Assembly (NCBI GenBank): GCA_947447625.1
Contig: CANFKS010000018.1
Location: 1-48,508 of the forward strand
DNA from: Rhodospirillales bacterium
GTDB lineage: Bacteria; Pseudomonadota; Alphaproteobacteria; Acetobacterales; Acetobacteraceae
DNA: 48,508 nucleotides
Reading direction: 5' to 3'
The notes under the pieces are model-generated. The model had not been told where the DNA came from. It searched no databases and saw nothing but the letters and a program-made list of their open reading frames with translations. Below, piece by piece: positions 26,642 through 34,802 of this stretch. The first letter of the stretch is position 1. The number at the start of each line of letters is the position of its first letter. The translations under genes were made by a program, and so were the position numbers.

Positions 26642-27229
26642 ATGCAGTTCACCAGACGCCACGCAATCCTGCTCGGCTCCGCAACCCTGGCTGGCGGGAC
26701 CCTAGCGGCGGCCACGCTCTGGCGCAAACCCGAGCCCCGCATCTTCACCACCGCCGACGCCCTGCAACCCACCACCCCCCTCGCCAGCCTGATCGAACAT
26801 CCCACCCCCGCCCCCCCGCCCGAAGCCCGCTTCCTCGACAACACCGGCAAATCCGTCAGCATCGCCGACTTCGCGGGCCAGGGCCTGGTCCTCAATCTCT
26901 GGGCCACCTGGTGCATCCCCTGCGTCGGCGAAATGCCGCAACTCGCAGCCGCCGCAACCGCCCTCGGCCCAGATCGTATCGCCGTCCTCGCCTTGTCGTC
27001 CGATCGCGGCGGTGCGGAGATCGTGCGCAAATTCTACACCGAACACGCAATCCAGGGCCTCGACATCTGGCTCGACCCCAAAAGCGAAGCCGCCCGCGCC
27101 TGGCACGCGCGCGGCCTGCCGACCACGCTCATCATCGACCGCAAGGGCCGCGAAGTCGCACGCCTCGAAGGCGCCGCCGAATGGGCGCACCCCGATGCCC
27201 TCACGCGCCTGCGCCGCCTCGTCGGATGA
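26642..27229 (+). CDS. TlpA-family thiol:disulfide oxidoreductase
   Basis: Periplasmic thioredoxin-fold reductase. The 195-aa product begins with a twin-arginine-like or hydrophobic signal ([15 protein letters not shown]), then a linker and the TlpA domain with the redox motif WCIPC (Cys91/Cys94) and the cis-Pro loop GLPTTLII. Proteins of this type reduce haem-site or copper-site cysteines in cytochrome biogenesis; the target is not shown here. It is coupled to the next gene by ATGA. Confidence 0.87.
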   Translation: MQFTRRHAILLGSATLAGGTLAAATLWRKPEPRIFTTADALQPTTPLASLIEHPTPAPPPEARFLDNTGKSVSIADFAGQGLVLNLWATWCIPCVGEMPQLAAAATALGPDRIAVLALSSDRGGAEIVRKFYTEHAIQGLDIWLDPKSEAARAWHARGLPTTLIIDRKGREVARLEGAAEWAHPDALTRLRRLVG

Positions 27230-27684
27230 TCATCCGCGCCGCCGCTCTGCCCGACATCCCCGCCGCCGCCTCCGTCGCCGCGGCCGCCTATGCGGCCGCC
27301 TTCGCGGAAATCCTTGAAGCGGAAACCATCGCCCCCTACAATGCTGCCTTCTTCACCGCCCGCTTCACCACCAGCCTCACCGCCGCGCACAAGCGCCTTC
27401 GCGTCGCCGCGCAAAACGGCGCCATCGTTGGCTTCTGCCTCATGACGGACGGGCATATCGACATGATTTTCGTCGCCCCCACCGCCCTCGGCACCGGCGC
27501 CGGCCACGCTTTACTGGCCGATGCCGAGGCAAGCGGCGCCCTGAGCCTCGAATGCTTCGCCGCCAACGCGCGGGCGCGCCGCTTCTACGAGCGCCACCTC
27601 TGGCACCTCGCCGACACCTACAGCCGTCCGTTTGCCGGCCGGATGCGCGATTTCGTCCGCTACGAGCGCCGTCGCATCGGCTAG
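27226..27684 (+). CDS. GNAT-family N-acetyltransferase
   Basis: A 152-aa acyltransferase. It has the acetyl-CoA loop region in IFVAPTALGTGAGHALLADAE form (V-x-P-x-x-x-G-x-G-x-G/A) and the C-terminal strand LECFAANARARRFYERHL typical of GNAT. Substrate unknown. It overlaps the TlpA-like gene by 4 bp and is 9 nt before the PBP gene. Confidence 0.82.
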   Translation: MIIRAAALPDIPAAASVAAAAYAAAFAEILEAETIAPYNAAFFTARFTTSLTAAHKRLRVAAQNGAIVGFCLMTDGHIDMIFVAPTALGTGAGHALLADAEASGALSLECFAANARARRFYERHLWHLADTYSRPFAGRMRDFVRYERRRIG

Positions 27685-27693
27685 ACATCCCCC

Positions 27694-29613
27694 ATGTATC
27701 GCGCCCCGCGAATCGCCCCCGACCAGCTTCGCCGCCGGATCGAGCCACCTTTGCCCGCCCAGCGCCCGGACCCCGCATGGGAACCGGTCGAGGAGCAGTA
27801 CGAAGAGCACTACGAGGACGAGTCCGGGGACGAGTATGGGGACGAACCCAAGCCCAAACGCCGCTGGGGCCGGTTCCTGTTGAAATGGCTGCTCCTGCTC
27901 ACCGTCTGGGGCAGCTTCGCCGGCATCGGCGCGCTGGTGTGGCTGGCATGGAACCTGCCGCGACCCGAAACCGCGCTCGATGCCACACGCCGCCCAAGCC
28001 TGACGCTGGAAGACCGCTCGGGCCAGATCTTCGCAACCTACGGCGATATCGTGGGCGACTCGCTGCGCATCGCCGACATGCCGGCCTTTCTGCCCGCCGC
28101 CGCCGTGGCCGTCGAAGACCGGCGGTTCTATGCGCATTTCGGTATCGACCTGATCGGCATCGCGCGCGCCGCCTGGGTCAACATCAAGGCCGGTCGCCTC
28201 GTGCAGGGCGGCTCGACGATCACGCAGCAGGTCGCCAAGAACCTGTTTCTCACCAGCGCCAAAACCCTGCGCCGCAAGGTGCAGGAGGTGTTGCTGACCT
28301 TGTGGCTCGAACAGCATTTCTCCAAGCAGGAGATCCTGGAAATCTGGCTCAACCGGGTCTATCTCGGCTCCGGCGCCTGGGGCGTCGATGCGGCGGCGCG
28401 GCTCTATTTCGGCCACTCCGCGCGCGACCTCTCGCTCTGGCAGGCCGCCGTGATCGCCGGTCTGCCGCAGGCCCCCAGCCGGTTTTCGCCGCGCGTCAAT
28501 CCGGGCGCCGCAGCGGCGCGCGCGCGCGAAGTGCTGAACGCAATGGCCGCGAGCGGTGCGATCACCGCCGAACTCGCCGAAGCCAATATCAATCTCATCG
28601 CCTTCCCCCCGCGCCCCGCAACCGCCGGCTGGTTCGCGGATTGGGCGGCCGAGCGGGCGGAGGCGGTGATCCCGGCCGACTCGGACGCGGCGATCCGCAC
28701 CACGCTCGACCTCAAGATGCAGGCCGTCGTCGAAACCCGGATCGCCGCCATGCTCGACGGGCCGGGCGCTGCGGCCAATGTCGGCCAGGTCGCGGTGATC
28801 GTGCTCGATGCGGCCACCGGCGCGGTACGGGCGATGGCGGGGGGCAAGGATTATCGCTCAAGCCCGTTCAACCGCGCCGTCGCCGCGCGGCGCCAGCCGG
28901 GCTCGAGTTTCAAGCCCTTCATCTGGCTTGCGGCCCTCGAAGCCGGCGCCAAGCCCGATGACACCGTGCTCGATGCGCCGATCAAGCTCGGCACCTGGAG
29001 CCCCGGCAATTTCGACGGCAAGTTCCGCGGCACCATCACCCTGGAAGACGCCCTCGCCCATTCCGTCAACACCGCCTCGATCCGCTTGCTGCTGCAGGCC
29101 GGCGGACCCAAGGCGGTTGCCGCCACCGCGCGGCGCCTCGGCATCACATCGAGCCTGCCGAACAACGACACGCTGGCACTCGGCACCGGCGAGGTCAGCC
29201 TGCTCGAACTCGCCGGCGCCTACTGCACGTTTTTCAACGGCGGGCTCAAGGTGTTGCCGCGGGCCATCGAAAGCGTGCGCACGAGCAAGCCGGTGGACCT
29301 GATCCTGCCCGCGCCGAGCCGGGTGATCGAGCCGGACCAGGCGGCGATGATGGTGCGGATGCTGGCCGCCGTGGTGGCGCGCGGGTCGGGCACGGCGGCG
29401 GCGCTGCCGGGGCGGTTCGTGGCAGGCAAATCCGGCACGACGCAGGATTTCAAGGATGCCTGGTTCATTGGCGGCATCGCCAGCGGCGCCGGCAGCATGG
29501 TGATCGGGGTGTGGATGGGCAATGATGACAACACTCTGATGCGCAACGTCACCGGCGGCAGCCTGCCGGCCCGGCTGTTCCGTGACATCGCGGTCGAGAT
29601 CGCGCCGAAATAG
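27694..29613 (+). CDS. Class A penicillin-binding protein (PBP1A family)
   Basis: Bifunctional peptidoglycan synthase. The 639-aa product has an acidic cytoplasmic tail with EEQYEEHYEDE, a membrane helix (about 61-87), a GT51 glycosyltransferase domain with Glu141 in EDRRFYAHFGID and QQVAKN, and a transpeptidase domain. Transpeptidase motifs are SxxK at 404-407 (SSFK), SxN at 457-459 (SVN) and KSGT at 579-582. It is on the short side for PBP1A and lacks the long OB insert. Plus-strand base bias changes around this gene. Confidence 0.93.
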   Translation: MYRAPRIAPDQLRRRIEPPLPAQRPDPAWEPVEEQYEEHYEDESGDEYGDEPKPKRRWGRFLLKWLLLLTVWGSFAGIGALVWLAWNLPRPETALDATRRPSLTLEDRSGQIFATYGDIVGDSLRIADMPAFLPAAAVAVEDRRFYAHFGIDLIGIARAAWVNIKAGRLVQGGSTITQQVAKNLFLTSAKTLRRKVQEVLLTLWLEQHFSKQEILEIWLNRVYLGSGAWGVDAAARLYFGHSARDLSLWQAAVIAGLPQAPSRFSPRVNPGAAAARAREVLNAMAASGAITAELAEANINLIAFPPRPATAGWFADWAAERAEAVIPADSDAAIRTTLDLKMQAVVETRIAAMLDGPGAAANVGQVAVIVLDAATGAVRAMAGGKDYRSSPFNRAVAARRQPGSSFKPFIWLAALEAGAKPDDTVLDAPIKLGTWSPGNFDGKFRGTITLEDALAHSVNTASIRLLLQAGGPKAVAATARRLGITSSLPNNDTLALGTGEVSLLELAGAYCTFFNGGLKVLPRAIESVRTSKPVDLILPAPSRVIEPDQAAMMVRMLAAVVARGSGTAAALPGRFVAGKSGTTQDFKDAWFIGGIASGAGSMVIGVWMGNDDNTLMRNVTGGSLPARLFRDIAVEIAPK

Positions 29614-29694
29614 GCAGCAACAAGGAACGCCAATGAGGATCTCAAATCTGCCGTCCCATGAACGCGACCGCCTCGCGCACGGCGGAGCAAAATC

Positions 29695-30471
29695 ATGAGC
29701 GAGCCGCTGATCGTCGAACGCGACGGCGCCCTGGTGCATCTGAAGCTCAACCGGCCGCAGGTGTTGAACGCGCTCAACCAGGCGATGGCCGATGCGCTGC
29801 TGGCCGCCGCGCGCGCGATCGAGGCGGATGGCAGCGTGCGGGCGGTGTTGATCACCGGCGAAGGCCGCGCGTTCATGGCCGGGGGCGACATCACGCTGTT
29901 CAAGGGCGACACGGCGGCACGCGATATCGACACGCTGATGCGCGCACTGCACGATGCGATCATCATCCTGGCGCGGCTCAAGCTGCCCGTGGTGTCGCTC
30001 GCGCATGGCATGGTGGCGGGGGCCGGGGTGTCGTTTGCGCTGGCGGCCGATGTGGTGCTGGCGGCGGATGACGCGAAATTCCTGCTCGCCTATTCCAAGC
30101 TCGGCGCCAATCCGGATGGCGGGTCGACCTGGCAGTTGCCGCGGGCCATCGGGATGCGTCGCGCGCTCGGCTTCGCGCTGCTGGAGGAGACGATGGACGC
30201 GGCGACGGCGGAGCGGACGGGCCTGGTGAACCGGCTGTTGCCGGCGGCTGCGGCGCGCGAGGCGGCGCTGGCCATTGCGCTGCGGCTGGCCGAGGGGCCG
30301 ACGCAGGCGTTCGGGCGGACCAAGGCACTGCTGCGCGGCGCGCTCGATCGGGATTTGCCGGCGCAACTGGATGCCGAGCGGGCGGAGTTCCTGGCGGGGA
30401 GCTTTACCGCGGATTTCAGCGAGGGGGTGGCGGCGTTTCTGGGCAAGCGCAAGCCGGTGTTCCGGGGGTAG
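29695..30471 (+). CDS. Crotonase-family protein (PaaG-like isomerase)
   Basis: A 258-aa acyl-CoA-binding enzyme. It has the crotonase oxyanion loops GRAFMAGGDI and HGMVAGAGVS. Both glutamates of true enoyl-CoA hydratases are replaced: the GGGCEL-type site reads GAGVSF and the PE site reads AYSKLG. AYSKLGANPDGGSTWQLPR resembles the PaaG/isomerase branch, so a double-bond or ring isomerase is more likely than a hydratase. CGGAGCAAAATC precedes the ATG. No paa genes are nearby. Confidence 0.85.
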   Translation: MSEPLIVERDGALVHLKLNRPQVLNALNQAMADALLAAARAIEADGSVRAVLITGEGRAFMAGGDITLFKGDTAARDIDTLMRALHDAIIILARLKLPVVSLAHGMVAGAGVSFALAADVVLAADDAKFLLAYSKLGANPDGGSTWQLPRAIGMRRALGFALLEETMDAATAERTGLVNRLLPAAAAREAALAIALRLAEGPTQAFGRTKALLRGALDRDLPAQLDAERAEFLAGSFTADFSEGVAAFLGKRKPVFRG

Positions 30472-30509
30472 GGGCAGGGTTTGCCTTTCAAAGAGGGATC
30501 CCCTGCTCA

Positions 30510-30559
30510 GCCCGCCTGCCGATGCGGAGCAAGGCGGTTCGCTCGGCAGCAGGGCGGGC
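30510..30559. terminator. Hairpin between convergent genes
   Basis: GCCCGCC-TGCCGA pairs with TCGGCA-(GCAG)-GGCGGGC. It is a strong stem with one bulge and no T run, so it may act as a bidirectional or Rho-assisted terminator. Confidence 0.45.
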
Positions 30560-30570
30560 GGAGATACGGC

Positions 30571-30858
30571 TCATGCGATCCGGTCGATGGCGGCGGCGAG
30601 AGCGAGATCGCGGGCGCTGAGGCCGCCGGCGTCATGGGTGGTCAGAGTGATGTCGACGCGGTTCCAGACGTTGGACCATTCCGGATGATGGTTGTGCTGT
30701 TCGGCGAGCAGGGCAACGCGGGCCATGAAGCCGAAGGCGGCGGAGAAGTCGGCGAAAGTGAAGCTGCGGGCGATGGCGTCGCGCTCGGGCGGGATGTGCC
30801 AGTGCGGCAGGGCAATGGCGATGCTGGCGCGTTCGGTGTCGGTGAGGCGTGCAGGCAT
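30571..30858 (-). CDS. 4a-hydroxytetrahydrobiopterin dehydratase
   Basis: A 95-aa pterin-4a-carbinolamine dehydratase (PhhB/PCD family) that recycles the pterin cofactor of aromatic hydroxylases. The active-site motif [16 protein letters not shown] and downstream [11 protein letters not shown] are intact. ATG at 30858 is preceded by AAGGGAGA; the frame extends to 30915 without conserved sequence. No phenylalanine hydroxylase gene is adjacent. Confidence 0.9.
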   Translation of the reverse strand: MPARLTDTERASIAIALPHWHIPPERDAIARSFTFADFSAAFGFMARVALLAEQHNHHPEWSNVWNRVDITLTTHDAGGLSARDLALAAAIDRIA

Positions 30859-30907
30859 GGTGGGTCTCCCTTGACCGATCGGGTGCGCCCATGCGCACAA
30901 CGCGGCC

Positions 30908-31345
30908 ATGAACACTCCTTCCTCCGAGACGCCTCGTTACACAACAGCCCCTTCGGCCGATGACATCGCAGCGCTCGCCGAGCGGGCGCTGGAAGGGATT
31001 CCGGCGCGGCTGAGGCGGCATATCAGCAACCTCGCCATCGCGGTGGAGGAGGAGGCGGACGAGGCGACGCTGGCGGAGATGGGGCTCGAATCGCCGTGGG
31101 ACCTGTCAGGCCTGTATCATGGCACGCCGCTGGGGGCGCGCAGCGTGAGCGATCCGGTGCGGACGCCGGATATGATCCTGTTGTACCGGATGCCGATCCT
31201 GCTGGAGTGGATCGAGGAGGGGGAGGATTTGTTCCGGCTGGTGCGCAATGTGCTGATCCATGAGATCGGTCATCATTTCGGGCTGAGCGATGCGGATATC
31301 GAGGCGTTGGAGGCAGAGGGGGACACTGAGGGGGAGGAGGCGTGA
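30908..31345 (+). CDS. Zincin-like metallopeptidase family protein
   Basis: A 145-aa acidic cytoplasmic protein with the HExxH-type motif [13 protein letters not shown] near its C-terminus, typical of the short metallopeptidase family once called DUF1025. Substrate unknown. It is divergent from the pterin dehydratase gene. The stop overlaps a downstream GTG (GTGA). Confidence 0.85.
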   Translation: MNTPSSETPRYTTAPSADDIAALAERALEGIPARLRRHISNLAIAVEEEADEATLAEMGLESPWDLSGLYHGTPLGARSVSDPVRTPDMILLYRMPILLEWIEEGEDLFRLVRNVLIHEIGHHFGLSDADIEALEAEGDTEGEEA

Positions 31346-31497
31346 GCAAGGCGGTGGGGGCGACGGTTTCGGCGGCGTTGCGGCGGGCGATCAATGACGT
31401 GTCTGCGTATCTGCCCGGCTTGAGGGCGGAACCGGCTTGCCCAGGGCCGCGGTTCCTGCAAGCCTCGTGGCCAGCACAGGCTGGAGCCCCCCGATGA
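31342..31497 (+). CDS. Possible coupled small ORF (51 codons)
   Basis: Starts GTG overlapping the peptidase stop (GTGA) and ends TGA overlapping the aldolase ATG (ATGA), so it exactly fills the gap. The product begins [19 protein letters not shown] and its last half is Pro/Ala-rich. I do not recognise it. It could be a true translational relay or a chance open frame in GC-rich DNA. Confidence 0.25.
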   Translation: MSKAVGATVSAALRRAINDVSAYLPGLRAEPACPGPRFLQASWPAQAGAPR

Positions 31498-32252
31498 CGA
31501 CGCAGCGCATTCTCGATACCGACGAAATCTGGCAGGCCCGGGTGGATCTGGCGGCGTGTTTCCGGGCGGCGGCGCGGCTCGGGATGAACGAGGGGGTGTG
31601 CAACCATCTCTCGGCCGTGGTGCCGGGGCATGACGATTTGTTCCTGGTCAATCCGGATGGCTGGGGGTTCGGCGAGATCACGGCATCCCGGCTGCTGATT
31701 TGCGATTACGACGGCAATGTGCTCACCGGGGCGGGGACGCCGGAGCCGACGGCGTTTTTCATTCATGCGCGGGTGCATCTGCGGGTGCCGCGGGCGAGGG
31801 CGGCGTTTCATACGCATATGCCCTATGCGACCGCGCTGGCGATGCTGGAGGGGCCGCCGTTCTCGTTCGCGTTGCAGACATCGCTGCGCTTTCAGAGCCG
31901 GATGGCGATCGATGAGAACTATAACGGGGTGGCGTTGTCGAGCGAGGAGGGCGATCGGATTGCCGCGACGATCGGCGATGCCGAGATCATTTTCATGAAG
32001 AACCATGGGGTGATGGTGGTGGCGCGCACGATCGAGAAGGCGTGGGACGATCTGTTCTATCTCGAACGCGCCGCGCAGGCGGAGATCCTCGCATTGTCCA
32101 CCGGGCGGAAGCTGGCGGCCTTGCCGCAGAGCATGATCGATCAGACGCTGGCGCAGATCCGCGGCAACCAGGGCAACCGGGGCAGCGCGCGGCTGCATCT
32201 GGATAGTGTGAAGCGGCAGTTGGATGCGGTTTGCCCGGAGTATCGGCACTGA
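31494..32252 (+). CDS. Class II aldolase/adducin family protein
   Basis: A 252-aa Zn-dependent aldolase or decarboxylase-like protein. Zinc-ligand histidines are visible in AAFHTHMPYA and MKNHGVMVV, with NHLSAVVPG near the N-terminus. It resembles the broad group annotated as class II aldolase or hydroxyacid-related protein rather than FucA or AraD specifically. CTGGAGCC precedes the ATG at 31494. Substrate unknown. Confidence 0.87.
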   Translation: MTTQRILDTDEIWQARVDLAACFRAAARLGMNEGVCNHLSAVVPGHDDLFLVNPDGWGFGEITASRLLICDYDGNVLTGAGTPEPTAFFIHARVHLRVPRARAAFHTHMPYATALAMLEGPPFSFALQTSLRFQSRMAIDENYNGVALSSEEGDRIAATIGDAEIIFMKNHGVMVVARTIEKAWDDLFYLERAAQAEILALSTGRKLAALPQSMIDQTLAQIRGNQGNRGSARLHLDSVKRQLDAVCPEYRH

Positions 32253-32668
32253 TCCGCGCGCTGATCGTCGCGCTGGCGGCGCTGGTCGGCGGCTGCACGC
32301 TGGTGGATCAGCGGAGTTTCCGCAGCGCGGAGGCCCAGGCGGGGGCGGATGAGATGGCGCGGGCTGTGCTGCCGGCGTTGCCGTTGATTGTGGTGCGGTT
32401 TGATGCCCCGATCGACCAGGCGGCGATCGCGCAGGCTGTTGAGTTGGCGCAGGCGCGGCGCGAGGCGGCGGTGTTCGAGGTGATTGTGCCGATTGCTGCG
32501 GGCGCTGCGCGCGCGGTGCAGGAGGCGGCGCTGGCGCAGGGGCGGGCGGATGCCGAGCTTGTGGCATCGGCTTTGGCGGGGGCGGGGGCGCCGCGCGGGC
32601 GGATCGAGATCGGCGCGCGGGCGGACGGCGGTGTGAGCGTGCGCGAAATTCGCGTCTACGTCAGGTGA
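32231..32668 (+). CDS. Lipoprotein with diverged OmpA-like domain
   Basis: A 145-aa product starting at TTG and overlapping the aldolase by 22 bp. A signal peptide with lipobox LVGGC is followed by a region whose order VVRFDAPID, then LVASALAGAGAPRGRIEIG, then REIRVYVR, mimics the beta-alpha-beta pattern of OmpA C-domains. The peptidoglycan-binding Asp and Arg are not evident. Domain identity is inference. GTGA overlap with the DMT transporter suggests cotranscription. Confidence 0.6.
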   Translation: MPGVSALIRALIVALAALVGGCTLVDQRSFRSAEAQAGADEMARAVLPALPLIVVRFDAPIDQAAIAQAVELAQARREAAVFEVIVPIAAGAARAVQEAALAQGRADAELVASALAGAGAPRGRIEIGARADGGVSVREIRVYVR

Positions 32669-33546
32669 AGCCGCGCCTCCTGGGGTTTCTGTTTTTGTTG
32701 GTGACGGCGTTCAGCTGGGGGCTGAATTGGCCGGTGCTGAAATTTGCGCTGGGCGAGTGGCCGCCGTTCACGTTCCGGTTCGTCTCGGGGCTGGGGGCGG
32801 CGGCGTTGATGTTCGGGGTGGCGTTGGCGCGGGGCGAGCGGATCGGGGTATCGCGGCGGCAGTTGCCGCGGGTGGCGTTGGCGGGGGTGTTGAACATCAC
32901 GTCGTTCATGGGGCTCGCGACCTTGGCGCTGCTGTGGTTGAGCGCGACGGAGGCGGCGATCATTGCCTATACCATGCCGATCTGGGCGTCGTTGCTGGCT
33001 TGGCCGGTGCTGGGGGAGCGGCCGACGGCGAACAAGGTGATGGGGTTGGCGATCGGGCTGGGTGGGGTGACGACGCTGATGGCGGGGCAGTTGCTGAGTG
33101 CGCCGGTTTCGGCACTGGTGGAGAAACTGCCCGGCGTGGGGTTCATCATGGCCACGGCGCTGATGTTTGCGTGCGGGGCGGTTTACACCAAGAAGTATCC
33201 GTTGAACCTGCCGCCCAATACGAGCCTGGCCTGGCAGGTGCTGATCGGGTCGTTGCCGCTCAGTCTGGTGGCGGTGTTTTATGACCGATGGGATTTGTCG
33301 GGGGTCAGTGCCCTGGGATGGGGGGCGCTGGGGTATGTGGTCGTGATTGCGGTGTGTTTGTCGTACATCACGTGGTTCAAGGCGCTGAAACTGCTGCCGG
33401 CGAGCACGGCGGCGATCGGGACGCTGATGGTGCCCGTGATTGGGGTGCTGTCGTCGGGCGTGCTGCTCGGGGAGCCGTTGGGGGTGCGGCAGTTGACGAC
33501 ATTGGCGATGACGGTGACGGGGGTGGCTTTGGCGTCTCGGGGGTGA
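32665..33546 (+). CDS. EamA-family DMT transporter
   Basis: A 293-aa inner-membrane protein with about ten membrane segments in two EamA repeats (SWGLNWPVLKFALGEWPPFTFRF in the first half, YITWFKALKLLPASTAAIG in the second). It is likely a metabolite exporter of unknown substrate. GTG start overlaps the lipoprotein stop. The coding strand is strongly G-rich. Confidence 0.88.
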   Translation: MKPRLLGFLFLLVTAFSWGLNWPVLKFALGEWPPFTFRFVSGLGAAALMFGVALARGERIGVSRRQLPRVALAGVLNITSFMGLATLALLWLSATEAAIIAYTMPIWASLLAWPVLGERPTANKVMGLAIGLGGVTTLMAGQLLSAPVSALVEKLPGVGFIMATALMFACGAVYTKKYPLNLPPNTSLAWQVLIGSLPLSLVAVFYDRWDLSGVSALGWGALGYVVVIAVCLSYITWFKALKLLPASTAAIGTLMVPVIGVLSSGVLLGEPLGVRQLTTLAMTVTGVALASRG

Positions 33547-33548
33547 GG

Positions 33549-33703
33549 GAAGCGCTTCTTTTTTTGAAAAAAAAGAAGCAAAAAAACTTTATCCGTTTGC
33601 GGGGAGGTGGCCCGAGGGTGGTGGTTATGGGCTTTGCCTGTCTCCATCCGAAGGATGAAAGGGGAAAGTTTTTTGCTTCTTTTTTTCAAAAAAGAAGCGC
33701 TTC
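33549..33703. repeat. AT-rich 155-bp inverted-repeat element (MITE-like)
   Basis: The left arm (33549-33590) begins GAAGCGCTTCTTTTTTTG and the right arm (33665-33703) ends CAAAAAAGAAGCGCTTC. They are near-perfect inverted repeats of about 40 nt around 74 nt of unique sequence. No transposase frame is inside. Base composition is unlike the surroundings. It could fold into a long hairpin and terminate transcription. Confidence 0.75.
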
Positions 33704-33713
33704 GAGCGTGCTT

Positions 33714-33753
33714 CACGCCGCCGTGTGATCCCACCTTTGGCGATCACGCTCTA
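33714..33753 (+). repeat. Secondary module shared with 1121-1159
   Basis: CACGCCG, then GTGATCCCACCTTTGGCGAT, then ACGCTCTA. It matches the module after the degenerate repeat at 1121-1159, and again abuts a two-hairpin copy. Confidence 0.6.
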
Positions 33754-33854
33754 GAGCGGGATGCCTTCTGATAGGCGAAGGCATCCCGCTCTAACTCTTT
33801 GTTTGATCGCCTGATTCAGATTTTTGGTGATTCCACCAAAAATCATCAGGCTCT
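33752..33854 (-). repeat. Two-hairpin intergenic repeat (reverse copy)
   Basis: Near-consensus inverted copy: 16-bp stem first, then TTTTTGGTGATTCCACCAAA and ATCATCAGGCTCT. It runs into mtnP: its AGA-GCC-TGA encodes the last two residues and stop of that gene. Confidence 0.92.
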
Positions 33855-34730
33855 CACCATCCGCCCAGCCACAGCATCCAACTTCGCCATCAGTTCCGGC
33901 TTGCGCTTGTCTGGTGCGGTGATGATGGCGTGATCGAGGGCGCGGTCGCAGCCGGCGGGGCAGAGGCCGCGGGGGGCGCCGATGGTGGGGACGACGGCTT
34001 TGACGAGGGCGCGGGCCTTGTCGGCGTTGCCGAGGAGGACTTTGACGACGGCGTCGACGGTGACGTGGTCATGGTCGGGGTGCCAGCAATCGAAGTCAGT
34101 GACCATGGCGACGGTGGCGTAGCAGAGCTCGGCTTCGCGGGCGAGTTTGGCTTCGGGCATGTTGGTCATGCCGATGACGGAGCAGCCCCAGCTGCGGTAA
34201 AGCTCGCTCTCGGCCTTGGTCGAGAATTGCGGGCCTTCCATGACGAGGTAGGTGCCGCCGCGGGTGACGGGGAGGTCGAGAGCGTTTGCAGCGGCTTCGA
34301 GGGCGTCGCCGAGGCGGGAGCAGACCGGGTGGGCGACGGAGACATGGGCGACGCAGCCGTCACCGAAGAAGGATTTTTCGCGGGCGAAGCTGCGGTCGAT
34401 GAATTGGTCGACGATGACGAAGTGACCCGGGGGGAGTTCGGCCTTGAGAGAGCCGACGGCGGAGAGGGAGAGCACGTCAGTGCAGCCGGCGCGTTTGAGG
34501 GCGTCGATATTAGCGCGGTAGTTGAGATGGGTGGGCGAAATCGGGTGGCCGCGGCCATGGCGAGGGAGAAAGACGCAGCGGACGCCGCCGAGGGTGCCTT
34601 CGAGGAGGTCGTCGGAGGGGTCGCCCCAGGGGGTGGTGACTTTGCGCCAGGCTTTGTTTTCAAGGCCGTCGATATCGTAGAGGCCGGAGCCGCCGATGAT
34701 GCCGATGACGGGCGCGATGGTTTGAGTCAT
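33846..34730 (-). CDS. mtnP: S-methyl-5'-thioadenosine phosphorylase
   Basis: Phosphorolyses methylthioadenosine to adenine and methylthioribose-1-phosphate in methionine salvage. The 294-aa product has IGGSGLYDIDGLE, LPRHGRGH, NYRANI, MEGPQFSTKAES and the DFDCWHP segment, whose Asp pattern favours the adenine-specific MTAP over inosine/guanosine phosphorylase. ATG at 34730 is preferred; a GTG at 34742 is possible. The final Arg-Ala-stop comes from the adjacent repeat. Confidence 0.92.
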   Translation of the reverse strand: MTQTIAPVIGIIGGSGLYDIDGLENKAWRKVTTPWGDPSDDLLEGTLGGVRCVFLPRHGRGHPISPTHLNYRANIDALKRAGCTDVLSLSAVGSLKAELPPGHFVIVDQFIDRSFAREKSFFGDGCVAHVSVAHPVCSRLGDALEAAANALDLPVTRGGTYLVMEGPQFSTKAESELYRSWGCSVIGMTNMPEAKLAREAELCYATVAMVTDFDCWHPDHDHVTVDAVVKVLLGNADKARALVKAVVPTIGAPRGLCPAGCDRALDHAIITAPDKRKPELMAKLDAVAGRMVRA

Positions 34731-34750
34731 TGGATACCCCACAAACAGAA

Positions 34751-34778
34751 CCGCCGCATGTCGGGAGACATGCGGCGG
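34751..34778 (-). terminator. Terminator hairpin after petABC
   Basis: A 12-bp perfect stem CCGCCGCATGTC / GACATGCGGCGG with loop GGGA, followed on the minus strand by TTCTGTTTGT. It lies 24 nt past the cytochrome c1 stop. Confidence 0.75.
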
Positions 34779-34802
34779 GGATAATGATGTCGGACGCGGT
34801 GG

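Noticed and set aside
30481-30570. Small gene in the crotonase/pterin dehydratase gap
   Set aside because: Only a strong hairpin is visible; no start with a binding site and no conserved-looking frame.
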